Shown piece by piece: positions 1-6,281 of a stretch of 17,646 nt of DNA. This DNA is from Acidobacterium sp049965615 (GTDB lineage Bacteria > Acidobacteriota > Terriglobia > Terriglobales > Acidobacteriaceae). Each line of letters starts with the position of its first letter. The first letter of the stretch is position 1. Location: NCBI GenBank assembly GCA_049965615.1, contig JBMFWD010000061.1, positions 1 through 17,646 of the forward strand, given 5' to 3'. Made by a program: the position numbers and the translations under genes. The notes under the pieces were generated by a model that saw only the letters and a program-made list of their open reading frames with translations, had not been told where the DNA came from and did no database searches.

Positions 1-296
1 CAACCCGGAAGCGAACCAGCCACATATCGGTCCAGCGTCCAGCGAACCGCCCGGTCCACATAGCGATCCACAACCTGCGGGATCGAAACCACTCGATGAA
101 CTGCAATTTGAGCCGGGTGCAGCCAAGGAAACATGCGAATGTAGTTGCGATCCAGCCCCTCGCGCTTCAGTCGTCCCCAATGAAATGTGGAGTAGATCGA
201 GCGCAACATGTCTCGTCTGACCAATTCATGAGCCAGGTCGAAATGATGAAACACACCATTGACCGCAAGAACGACCTTAGGAGGTGAGGAGGGCAT
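1..296 (-). CDS. Glycosyltransferase (group 1 / GT4-like), N-terminal part, cut by window edge
   Basis: An open frame runs on the minus strand from an ATG at 296 to the window edge (98 codons plus two bases) without a stop. It begins MPSSPPKVVLAVNGVFHHFD, followed by a segment containing LAHELVRRDMLRSIYSTF, KREGLDRNYIRMFPWLHP and a stretch rich in Arg, Tyr and Trp. A hydrophobic first beta strand (KVVLAVNGVFHHFDLA) followed by a helix and an 'xSTFxWxRLKxEGL' segment is what I would expect at the N-terminus of a family 4 glycosyltransferase that modifies lipid-linked sugars or surface polysaccharide. The C-terminal nucleotide-sugar domain lies outside the window, so the donor and acceptor are unknown. 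The SD is weak. It lies 131 bp downstream of cydB on the same strand and seems to have its own -10 box. Confidence 0.6.
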   Translation of the reverse strand, partial: MPSSPPKVVLAVNGVFHHFDLAHELVRRDMLRSIYSTFHWGRLKREGLDRNYIRMFPWLHPAQIAVHRVVSIPQVVDRYVDRAVRWTLDRYVAGSLPG

Positions 297-359
297 ACCC
301 AATTCAGCCTACCCTAAAATCAGCGGTAATCGGAATGTACAGAATATTTGTTATCGGAC

Positions 360-365
360 ATTATA
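360..365 (-). promoter_or_regulatory. Candidate -10 box (TATAAT) for the glycosyltransferase gene
   Basis: Read on the minus strand, a perfect TATAAT lies in the cydB-glycosyltransferase gap, 64 bp upstream of the ATG at 296. No convincing -35 hexamer is seen at 16-18 bp, so this is a match to the -10 consensus only. The 131-bp gap (297-427) contains no other feature I can support; no CydX-like mini-ORF with a good SD was seen downstream of cydB. Confidence 0.35.
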
Positions 366-427
366 GCTTACAGCAAAACTTTGCGATGCTCCCGCTAACT
401 CCTTCATTCTGCAAACTATCCAGCACC

Positions 428-1465
428 TCAAATGTGATAATGCCCCTCGGCCTTGCCACGAAAGAGCCAGTAAATTGTCACAAAATACCCCACCGCCAGC
501 AGCATCCCGAATCCCCACCAGATCAACCCCACATGCAAGGCATACGACCCCGTCAAGGAGTCCGCGATAGTCAAACTATCCTGGGGACTCAAAGACGACG
601 GCAGCAGCACCGGGTACAACCCCGCCGCCGCTCCAACCAGCATGAAAACCAGATAGGCACAGGAAGCCAAAAACGCGTGCAAGGCCTTCCCCGCGTTCCT
701 GAAAAGCTGCAGTGCCAAAAGCGAGGCCACCACCGCAAGCGGAATCAAATAAAGAATCGGATGAGAACCATAGTTCTTCAGCGCCAGCGGCTGCACGGCA
801 ATCGTGGCGACCAGGCTGACCAGCGTCATCAGACACAAGGCAGCCCATCCATAGCCGGCCGCCCGCCTCGCTCGGTCGCTCAACTCGTCTGAGGTCTTCA
901 ACCAGATCCAGAGCGCGCCGTGGGTGCTCAAGGCAACCACCGCCACCAGGCCGCCAATCACCGTATACCAGTCCAGAATTCCCGGCTGCGGCCCCACTTG
1001 CCAATTCGTCCACAACGGCAGGAAGAAGTAATGATCCGGCCCAAGAGGCACGCCGCGAATCACGTTGGCCAGCGCGGCCCCAAAGAAAACGGTCAGCAGC
1101 AAACTCGCAAATGCGAAGATCGCCCCGAAGAATGTGCGCCACAGATCGTTTGCGATATGCCCTCGCAGCTCAATGCCGAGTGCCCGCAAAACCAATAGCC
1201 ACAACACGATAGTCAGCGGAAGATAGAATCCACTGAAGGAAGATGCATATAACAGCGGGAAAGCAAAAAACAAAGTACCGCCGCCCGCCAGCAGCCAGAC
1301 TTCATTCCCGTCCCAGACTGGCCCTATGGCCTGGATGATCGTCGAGCGGTCCTTCTCTGAGCGCCCCAGTATCGGATAAAGAATACCCGCACCAAGATCA
1401 AATCCATCGAATACCACATAGGCAGCAATCATTACCGCCACAATCCAGAACCAGATAAATCCCAT
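428..1465 (-). CDS. cydB: Cytochrome bd quinol oxidase subunit II
   Basis: This is the second integral subunit of cytochrome bd, which pairs with CydA in the inner membrane to oxidise quinol and reduce O2 to water without pumping protons. The 345-residue product is of normal length. It opens with a membrane helix carrying the family motif FDGFDLGAGIL (about residues 19-29). Then comes the strongly conserved GPVWDGNEVWLL (about 48-59), and about eight further hydrophobic segments follow. The start is an ATG with AGGAG seven bases upstream. It lies 54 bp after the cydA stop, on the same strand, so the two are very likely co-transcribed. No cydX or cydDC is present in the window. Confidence 0.95.
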   Translation of the reverse strand: MGFIWFWIVAVMIAAYVVFDGFDLGAGILYPILGRSEKDRSTIIQAIGPVWDGNEVWLLAGGGTLFFAFPLLYASSFSGFYLPLTIVLWLLVLRALGIELRGHIANDLWRTFFGAIFAFASLLLTVFFGAALANVIRGVPLGPDHYFFLPLWTNWQVGPQPGILDWYTVIGGLVAVVALSTHGALWIWLKTSDELSDRARRAAGYGWAALCLMTLVSLVATIAVQPLALKNYGSHPILYLIPLAVVASLLALQLFRNAGKALHAFLASCAYLVFMLVGAAAGLYPVLLPSSLSPQDSLTIADSLTGSYALHVGLIWWGFGMLLAVGYFVTIYWLFRGKAEGHYHI

Positions 1466-1519
1466 GATTTCTCCTCGCCTTTTATCCCCCGAATCTGCTT
1501 CAGGCAGGCGTGTTCATCG

Positions 1520-2872
1520 TTATGCGCTTATGGTGTCCGGGAGCGAATGCTGCGCCGCAGCCTCTAGCCCATGCTCGATAATCCGGTACACCAGTACGAT
1601 CCACAGAATGGCCAGCACCGCATACATACCCATGAAGCCGAGCAGCGTAAACAGCCCGTTCCCGGCCGAAACGTGCGTTGAAAATCCCTGCGACGTTCGC
1701 AGCAGCCCGTAGACCAGCCATGGTTGCCGTCCAATCTCTGCCGTCATCCAGCCGGCGGTGGTTGCTATGTACGGCAACGGAAAGCTCAGCATCAGCGCCC
1801 AAAGCACCCAGCGGGATTGATAAAGCTTCTTGCGCCACAGCAGGAAAGCCGCTATCACCATCAACAGGACGAAGTAAGTGCCGAGCCCTGCCATGATGTG
1901 GTACGAGTAGTAAAGCAGCGGCAGCGTTGTCGGCCAGTCCTGATGCGGAAAACTGTCCAGCCCCTTTACTTCGGCTTTCGTCGTTCCGTAAATCAGGAAG
2001 CTGAGAACATCATTGGCCGCAATGGGATTATCAATCGTCTGCGTTTCCTCATTAGGCTGCCCGACCAGAACAATCGGCGCTCCCGCCTGCGTATGGAACA
2101 ACCCCTCCATGGCAGCCATCGCGGCAGGCTGATTGTGGGCCACGTACTTGCCCTGCGCATCGCCCGTAGGAAAGATCATCAGAAGACACGAAATCAATCC
2201 GGCGACGACACCTACTTTGATGAATATCTTCCCGAACGCATCGTGCTGCTTGCTCAGCAGATAAAAAGCTCCCACCGCCGCCATCACAAAGGACGCCGTT
2301 ACCACCGTGGCACACATATTGTGAGCGTATTGCCGCCATGCCCAGCCATTGCTCAACAACCCCCAGAAGCTGTCCAGGCGGAACGTTCCATCCGGCATCA
2401 GCGTGTAGGCCACCGGATGCTGCATCCACGCGTCGGTCGCAATGATGAAGAAACCTGAGAGCCACGACCCCAGGAAGACCATCACCGCAGAACCAAAGTG
2501 CGCCAGCCTGGAGAGCCGCTTTTCTCCAAACAGGAAGAGTCCAAGAAAAGCAGACTCCAGAAAGAACGCGAAGACGCCCTCCATAGCAAGCGGCTGCCCG
2601 ATCACTCCGCCAGTCAGACGGGAAAACTGCGCCCAGTTGGTGCCGAACTGGAACTCCATGGGAATCCCAGTCACAACTCCCAGTACGAAGTTCACCGCAA
2701 ACAGCTTGGCCCAGAAGCGCGAAGCCCGATCGTAATTCTCATTCCCTGTTTTGAGAGCAATGCCCTTCAGAACCACAATCAATAGCGCAAGGCCCATCGT
2801 GAGCTGAGGAAATAAATAGTGGAAGGTAACGAGAAAGGCAAACTGGAGACGGTCCAAAACTATAGCGTCCAT
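1520..2872 (-). CDS. cydA: Cytochrome bd quinol oxidase subunit I (short Q-loop, CIO-like)
   Basis: This is the haem-bearing, quinol-oxidising subunit of cytochrome bd. With the ATG at 2872 the protein has 450 residues, and its N-terminus (MDAIVLDRLQFAFLVTFHYL) aligns from its first residue with E. coli CydA as I recall it. Visible key residues: His18 (high-spin haem ligand, E. coli His19), Glu98 and Glu106 (proton path, Glu99/Glu107), His152 in WMQHPVAY and Met327 in HIMAGLG (haem b558 ligands, His186/Met393), and Glu379 in AEIGRQPW (Glu445). The length and the short loop after AAMEG (about 254-257) indicate the CIO-like short Q-loop type. The quinol-linked Lys252 of E. coli is replaced by Ala251. 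An upstream in-frame GTG at 2920 is rejected because it sits inside a regulator palindrome and has no SD. Confidence 0.95.
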   Translation of the reverse strand: MDAIVLDRLQFAFLVTFHYLFPQLTMGLALLIVVLKGIALKTGNENYDRASRFWAKLFAVNFVLGVVTGIPMEFQFGTNWAQFSRLTGGVIGQPLAMEGVFAFFLESAFLGLFLFGEKRLSRLAHFGSAVMVFLGSWLSGFFIIATDAWMQHPVAYTLMPDGTFRLDSFWGLLSNGWAWRQYAHNMCATVVTASFVMAAVGAFYLLSKQHDAFGKIFIKVGVVAGLISCLLMIFPTGDAQGKYVAHNQPAAMAAMEGLFHTQAGAPIVLVGQPNEETQTIDNPIAANDVLSFLIYGTTKAEVKGLDSFPHQDWPTTLPLLYYSYHIMAGLGTYFVLLMVIAAFLLWRKKLYQSRWVLWALMLSFPLPYIATTAGWMTAEIGRQPWLVYGLLRTSQGFSTHVSAGNGLFTLLGFMGMYAVLAILWIVLVYRIIEHGLEAAAQHSLPDTISA

Positions 2873-2879
2873 GGCCTCT

Positions 2880-2885
2880 ATTGTA
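2880..2885 (-). promoter_or_regulatory. Candidate cydA -10 box (TACAAT), leaving almost no 5' leader
   Basis: TACAAT (5/6 to TATAAT) lies on the minus strand so that transcription would begin at about 2873-2872, i.e. at the cydA ATG. The TGTGA-N6-TCACA palindrome is centred about 41 bp upstream of that start, which is the class II activator position. This arrangement predicts a leaderless or nearly leaderless cydA transcript. An AGAGG just before the ATG overlaps the space between -10 and start, so an alternative upstream promoter would still give an SD-led message. Confidence 0.45.
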
Positions 2886-2905
2886 GGCTCGACCTGCTCT
2901 GTCGC

Positions 2906-2921
2906 TGTGACTCTGGTCACA
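2906..2921. promoter_or_regulatory. Perfect Crp/Fnr-family operator TGTGA-N6-TCACA upstream of cydA
   Basis: Perfect 5+5 palindrome with spacer CTCTGG (plus strand), centred at 2913.5 in the 91-bp gap between the HdeD-like gene and cydA. It matches the CRP half-site TGTGA rather than the FNR half-site TTGAT. The window also encodes a Crp/Fnr protein whose recognition helix has the CRP-type residues, and three more such sites precede other operons here. Confidence 0.75.
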
Positions 2922-2963
2922 ACAACAGGGCTATCGGTATTCAGTTCATGAAAGGCGAAGAAC

Positions 2964-3575
2964 TCAACCGTCGCTCGGAATCACCCCGGAAGTCTTCCCG
3001 CGAGGATGCAGCGCATGATAACGCTCGTCGCCGGCAAAAAAGATGAGTTTGGCGCCCACGAGGCACAGATACGCCCCAACCCAGATCAGCGCGGTCCGGT
3101 CGTTCCATTCTCGAATGAATCCCGCCATCCATCCAGCGATCGCAATCGACACCAATCCAAACACCGCGATGACCGCCGAATCCACACCTTTATGTTGCAG
3201 ACGCAACGCAGACAGCAACCCGAGCGCGCCAAAAATCAGCCCGTGCGCAATCACCAGCAGCAACAGGATCTGCAGCGTCGCGGAAGACGAGAATCCCAGA
3301 AACGAGCCCGCACCTACAAAGCAGATGCCGGCCAGCCCGTAGAGCAGAATCTGCTGCAGATTCCGCTTCCCTGTTTCCGCCGCTGCAAACCAGTCCGCGA
3401 TGCCGGCCAGCGTGATGGCCGCGCCGCAAAGCACCAGCGCAATCACAATCGCCGTAGCTGAAAAGAATGGATTCGCGGCAAGAACACTCAGGTACAGAAC
3501 CGCCAGTCCGCAGACCAACGCAACGCCGCCATGCACGGCAAATAAAATCGCCCGAATCTGGGGATGGTTCAGCAT
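2964..3575 (-). CDS. HdeD/DUF308-like polytopic membrane protein
   Basis: This is a 203-residue, strongly hydrophobic protein with about six predicted membrane helices: about residues 10-32, 38-61, 75-95, 100-122, 134-152 and 163-180. They come in hairpin-like pairs separated by short polar loops (AAAETGKRNLQQ, LRLQHKGVD). This layout and length suit the HdeD/DUF308 family, whose only well-known member is the E. coli acid-resistance membrane protein; here the assignment rests on topology and general likeness. It starts with ATG at 3575, overlapping the last seven bases of the preceding Usp gene (ATGCTGA), so it is probably translationally coupled to it. The C-terminus is a short polar tail. 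The function is unknown; a stress or membrane-integrity role is only suggested by the Usp neighbours. Confidence 0.7.
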   Translation of the reverse strand: MLNHPQIRAILFAVHGGVALVCGLAVLYLSVLAANPFFSATAIVIALVLCGAAITLAGIADWFAAAETGKRNLQQILLYGLAGICFVGAGSFLGFSSSATLQILLLLVIAHGLIFGALGLLSALRLQHKGVDSAVIAVFGLVSIAIAGWMAGFIREWNDRTALIWVGAYLCLVGAKLIFFAGDERYHALHPRGKTSGVIPSDG

Positions 3576-4462
3576 CCAACAGACATCCTACGCTCCTCGA
3601 TGCGTATCGGCATCTCAAGAGTCGAAGGAACACACATCACCGGACAGCGCACATCGGAAATCACCTTCAGGACCGTGCTGGATGCAAAATCCTTCTCCCG
3701 CAGTTCCTCAATCGGAGCCCCCAGTACCACCAGGTCCGCATCCATCCGCTCTGACTCACGGATAATCAAATCTGCCGCTTCTCCAGAGTCCACAATGTGC
3801 TCTACAGGAACCGTGTGCTGCTCATTGAACGGAGCCAGAAAGCGCAGCCGCTCCAGGCAGGCCTCATGTTCCTTGTGGTCGCGGCATGGCTCGGCATGCA
3901 CCACCGCCAGTTGATTGAACGCACAACGATGCGCGTAAGCCAGGGCTTCCAGGCTGGCCACTGAAAAGTCCGTCGCAATCACCACCCGCTGCCATCTTCC
4001 GCCGCGCGGAATATGCCGCTCTGCGCCCCTTGGCACGGTCAGCACAGGACAAGGTGTGCGAGCCAGAATCTGCCGCGCTACCGTACCCAGGGCCGCGCGC
4101 CCCGCTCCGGTACTGGCGCGGGTGCCAAGTATCACCAGGTCAGCCCGTGCGTCGATCACCGACTGCAGAATACGGTCGCAGATCACTCCCGTCTCCACCC
4201 GGGAATGGACCGGAATGCCCTTCCGGCGCGTCTCTTCCTCCATGCGGTGAATCTCTTCCATCGCGGCTTTATCCTCGCCCAGCGCAATCGGAACCCCGCC
4301 CGCAAAGGCGTATCCAACCGGGTCAATCACGTGCGTAATCATGATGCGGGCTCCGTGGACCTGCGCTACCGCCTGCGCATACCGCAGCGCTGAGGATGAT
4401 GCCTCGCTCAAGTCGGTAGCAACCACGATCGTGTCGAAATGGAATTCTGGAGAGCGTAACAT
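3569..4462 (-). CDS. Universal stress protein, tandem UspA domains (degenerate ATP site)
   Basis: This 297-residue cytoplasmic protein contains two UspA folds. Domain 1 (about 8-144) starts FDTIVVATDLSEASSSALRY and ends with ILGTRASTGAGRAALGTVAR and PCPVLTVP. Domain 2 (about 157-285) starts WQRVVIATDFSVASLEALAY and ends ADLVVLGAPIEELREKDFAS. The usual ATP motif G-2x-G-9x-G-S/T is altered in domain 1 (Gly113, then Ala116 in place of the second Gly, then Gly126-Thr127) and is absent in domain 2, so ATP binding is doubtful. The start is an ATG with GAGG six bases upstream; a TTG six codons earlier is less likely. It overlaps the next gene by seven bases and follows the zinc-ribbon gene, with a hairpin in the 89-bp gap. 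Confidence 0.9.
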   Translation of the reverse strand: MLRSPEFHFDTIVVATDLSEASSSALRYAQAVAQVHGARIMITHVIDPVGYAFAGGVPIALGEDKAAMEEIHRMEEETRRKGIPVHSRVETGVICDRILQSVIDARADLVILGTRASTGAGRAALGTVARQILARTPCPVLTVPRGAERHIPRGGRWQRVVIATDFSVASLEALAYAHRCAFNQLAVVHAEPCRDHKEHEACLERLRFLAPFNEQHTVPVEHIVDSGEAADLIIRESERMDADLVVLGAPIEELREKDFASSTVLKVISDVRCPVMCVPSTLEMPIRIEERRMSVGC

Positions 4463-4503
4463 GACAGGCCTCGGTTTCAAATACGGCGCATTAGGCTCCG
4501 GGT

Positions 4504-4528
4504 GGGGGAGTAGCCGTAATACTCCCCC
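4504..4528 (-). other. Perfect 9-bp stem hairpin between zinc-ribbon and Usp genes
   Basis: GGGGGAGTA and TACTCCCCC form a perfect 9-bp inverted repeat around a 7-base loop (4513-4519). It lies in the 89-bp gap between two minus-strand genes. No T-run follows on the minus strand, so it is not a standard intrinsic terminator. An mRNA-stability or partial-termination element is possible. Confidence 0.55.
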
Positions 4529-4551
4529 GTTCCCCGGTCGATATCGCAGGT

Positions 4552-4836
4552 CTACGCTGACTGCGATATCGGATGGCTGGGCGTCACCGCAACAACAGGC
4601 CTCCGCCGATCTCGATCAATCGGTATCACTTCTCCGCAGGTACAACGTAACTGCTGCCCCGCGGGCCGCCAGGTCTGCACAATCAAATTCCTGCTGCATC
4701 TGGCGCATAACCAAATGAGACGGGTCGCGCGACGTTGAGACGCCCCATTCAACTCCGGTTGACGGTCAATCCAATGCAGGCTCCCGCTGCGGAAATAAAG
4801 AGTCTCCGCTTCGCAGCCTGGATTCGCGCAACGCAT
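4552..4836 (-). CDS. Small zinc-ribbon-like protein of unknown function
   Basis: A 94-residue protein starts at an ATG preceded by GAGAGG with a six-base gap; a TTG eight codons upstream is less likely. It has three cysteine pairs: Cys3-x4-Cys8 (MRCANPGC), Cys44-x2-Cys47 (LCARC) and Cys65-x-Cys67 (RCTC). Between them are conserved-looking aromatic segments (ETLYFRSGSLHWID, RLIWLC, VQTWRPAGQQL). The pattern suggests a metal-binding ribbon. I recall similar short unnamed proteins in Acidobacteriota, but I cannot name a function. It sits 39 bp downstream of one Usp gene and upstream of another, on the same strand, so it is probably part of a stress operon. The tail after residue 70 is polar and probably disordered. 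Confidence 0.7.
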   Translation of the reverse strand: MRCANPGCEAETLYFRSGSLHWIDRQPELNGASQRRATRLIWLCARCSRNLIVQTWRPAGQQLRCTCGEVIPIDRDRRRPVVAVTPSHPISQSA

Positions 4837-4875
4837 CTTGCACCTCTCGTTCAAGGTCAAAACCTCTTCCCACGT

Positions 4876-5829
4876 TTACTGCCGTGCGACTGCCCCTTCG
4901 GGTTTCTCTTGTGTCTGCGCGCCCGGATGCGGCAAATGATGAGGCAACGTCAGTACCGGCATCGCCGCACCTGCCATCACGCGGTAGGCAGCACTTTCTG
5001 TAAATGCAGGATTGCGGCGCTTTTCGTTCCAGCCCAGTACAATCCAGTCCGCTTCAAACTGGGCGGCGCTTTCCAGAATTTCCCCAATCACCTCTCCATA
5101 AGCGACATGCGTCTTCCAATCCACCGTAAGCGTCGCAGGGTCATCCATGGATGCGTCGAGTTGCCGCTTGGCCCAGTTCAAATCGCGCACAGTTGCGTTC
5201 CCTTCCCTGGCGTCCGGCTCAATCGAGTGCATCAGGATCAGCTCAGCCTGGTAAAACTCCGCAAGTCGCCGCGCCACGTCCACATTCTCCCGGTAATACC
5301 CGTGCAGCGAAACCGGATGAAGTATCCGCCGCGGCGTTGCAAAGGCCTCGGGCGCTCTTACCTGTGGACCCACCGCAAAGATAGGAATCTCCAGTGAACG
5401 GAGCAGGCTCTTCGCGACCGATCCCAGAACCAGTTGCCCGACCCGGCCTCTACCGTGCGTCCCCATGATCACCCGCTCGGCGCCCGTGCGGTGAACCTCG
5501 TCGCGAAGAGCCTCAGCAGCGGAAAATCCCTGGCGCACAATCGAATCGCAGGTAACCCCCTCCGCTCTCGCCCGCTTCACCAGCTCAGCCAGTATCCGCT
5601 CGGCAAACTCCTCCGCGTCCATTCCTCCGTCTGGCGGAACCAGTCCCTGCGCGCTGACAGCTGCAATTGCTGGGTTAATGAATGCATGAACCAAGGTCAG
5701 ATGGCCCCCAGTCGCCTTCGCCTGAGCAATCGCGATCGGCAAAAGATAATTACTGTCGCAAAGGTCCGTGGCCACTAGAATTTGGCGAGGCTGCACCAGT
5801 GCGTCGGGATTGTGGGTTACGGCATTCAT
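4876..5829 (-). CDS. Universal stress protein, tandem UspA domains (canonical ATP motif)
   Basis: This 317-residue cytoplasmic protein has two UspA folds. Domain 1 (about 14-155) starts PRQILVATDLCDSNYLLPIA and carries the canonical nucleotide motif GTHG (123-126), nine residues, then GS (136-137), so ATP binding is expected. Domain 2 (about 165-300) keeps the fold (RRILHPVSLHGYYRENVDVA, WIVLGWNEKRRNPAF, MPVLTLPHH) but has no ATP motif. The start is the ATG at 5829 with GGAG eight bases upstream. A longer in-frame GTG at 5916 lies inside a regulator palindrome and has no SD, so it is rejected. The operator at 5902-5917 suggests control by the Crp/Fnr regulator. It probably heads an operon with the zinc-ribbon, second Usp and HdeD-like genes. 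Confidence 0.92.
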   Translation of the reverse strand: MNAVTHNPDALVQPRQILVATDLCDSNYLLPIAIAQAKATGGHLTLVHAFINPAIAAVSAQGLVPPDGGMDAEEFAERILAELVKRARAEGVTCDSIVRQGFSAAEALRDEVHRTGAERVIMGTHGRGRVGQLVLGSVAKSLLRSLEIPIFAVGPQVRAPEAFATPRRILHPVSLHGYYRENVDVARRLAEFYQAELILMHSIEPDAREGNATVRDLNWAKRQLDASMDDPATLTVDWKTHVAYGEVIGEILESAAQFEADWIVLGWNEKRRNPAFTESAAYRVMAGAAMPVLTLPHHLPHPGAQTQEKPEGAVARQ

Positions 5830-5901
5830 CACAATATCTCCGGTATGGAGATAGTCTGCGACAAAGTTCTCGTCTGGGATGTGTCCGCCGCCACACGCGG
5901 A

Positions 5902-5917
5902 TGTGATCTGCATCACA
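5902..5917. promoter_or_regulatory. Perfect Crp/Fnr-family operator TGTGA-N6-TCACA upstream of the Usp operon
   Basis: TGTGA, spacer TCTGCA, TCACA on the plus strand, centred at 5909.5. The palindrome is flanked by A on one side and closely resembles the E. coli CRP consensus. It lies 73-88 bp upstream of the Usp ATG. I could not find a good -10 box at the class II distance, so the promoter itself is not assigned. Confidence 0.75.
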
Positions 5918-6103
5918 GCTTCGTCGGGAATTGCAAACTACCCTTCCGACCCCGAAACCCTTCCCCGTCCGCCCGGCTACCACCTCTAACTGACCCGCTT
6001 CCCGGCCATCCTTGCCCCACTGCAAGCCAACCGTCCGGTCCATGACAGAACGCTCAACAGGGACTCCCAGAATGGCGGGAAACACCCCCTTGCCGACGTC
6101 GAG
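5918..6103. other. Intergenic stretch with no recognised gene
   Basis: These 186 bp lie between the Usp operator and the palindrome array in the divergent 452-bp control region. Open frames cross it on both strands, but none has an SD, a recognisable domain or an end that avoids the Usp gene. I see one isolated copy of the GACGAAG half-site near 5919-5926 and nothing else I can support. Confidence 0.5.
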
Positions 6104-6179
6104 GTGACGAAATTTCGTCACGTGACGAGACGTCGTCGCGACGAAGTTCGTCTCCTGCCCATTTCGTGTCCTTCGTCAC
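6104..6179. promoter_or_regulatory. Array of GTGACGAA/TTCGTCAC palindromes, candidate enhancer (UAS) for a sigma-54 activator
   Basis: The first element is a perfect 18-bp palindrome, GTGACGAAATTTCGTCAC (6104-6121). An abutting 18-bp copy at 6122-6139 matches it at 14 of 18 positions, and GACGAAGTTCGTC (6140-6152) is a 13-bp palindrome. Two further half-sites follow: CATTTCGT (6160-6167) and TTCGTCAC (6172-6179). Relative to the -24/-12 promoter at 6239-6253 (start near 6265), the elements lie at about -152, -134, -119 and -100 to -90, which is the usual range for sigma-54 enhancer sites. The half-site resembles the FhlA site as I recall it (CATTTCGT/ACGAAATG), and the adjacent activator has an FhlA-like HTH. 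Confidence 0.6.
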
Positions 6180-6187
6180 ATCTCGTA

Positions 6188-6203
6188 TGTGATTGCAATC
6201 ACG
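6188..6203. promoter_or_regulatory. Near-perfect Crp/Fnr-family operator upstream of the regulator's own operon
   Basis: TGTGA, spacer TTGCAA, TCACG on the plus strand, with a perfect 14-bp core palindrome (GTGATTGCAATCAC) and one mismatch in the outer arm. It is centred at 6195.5, about 70 bp upstream of the predicted sigma-54 start and between that promoter and the palindrome array. It is consistent with autoregulation of the STAS-Crp/Fnr operon. Confidence 0.65.
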
Positions 6204-6238
6204 AACACTGAGCGATCAGCGGCACAGCTCTGCAACTT

Positions 6239-6253
6239 TGGCATAGGGATTGC
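6239..6253 (+). promoter_or_regulatory. Sigma-54 type -24/-12 promoter for the STAS-Crp/Fnr operon
   Basis: TGGCAT-N5-TTGC has the invariant GG (6240-6241) and GC (6252-6253) exactly 10 bp apart and differs from the consensus TGGCAC-N5-TTGC at one base. Transcription would start near 6265, giving a leader of about 17 bases that contains the SD of the STAS gene. A gene for a sigma-54 activator lies just downstream, and an enhancer-like array just upstream. Confidence 0.65.
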
Positions 6254-6281
6254 CTTCAGGTATGGCAGAAAGAGAGTTCCT

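Noticed and set aside
284..892. 202-residue plus-strand frame opposite cydB
   Set aside because: Arg/Gln/Pro-rich shadow of cydB with no domain; cydB is certain.
2873..2920. Longer cydA starting at GTG 2920
   Set aside because: The GTG lies inside the TGTGA-N6-TCACA palindrome, has no SD, and adds 16 residues absent from the CydA family; the ATG at 2872 aligns with known N-termini.
4504..4528. Reading the 4504-4528 hairpin as an intrinsic terminator
   Set aside because: No T-run follows on either strand, and the flanking genes look like one operon.
5830..5916. Longer Usp protein starting at GTG 5916
   Set aside because: Start lies inside the operator palindrome without SD; ATG 5829 has GGAG at eight bases and directly precedes the Usp fold.
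5918..5960. Possible -24/-12 promoter for the Usp gene on the minus strand
   Set aside because: The GG and GC elements are 11 bp apart instead of 10 and the flanks do not match TGGCAC.
5750..6121. 123-residue minus-strand open frame over the control region
   Set aside because: Starts with a GTG inside the perfect palindrome, has no SD or recognisable domain, and overlaps the Usp gene in another frame.
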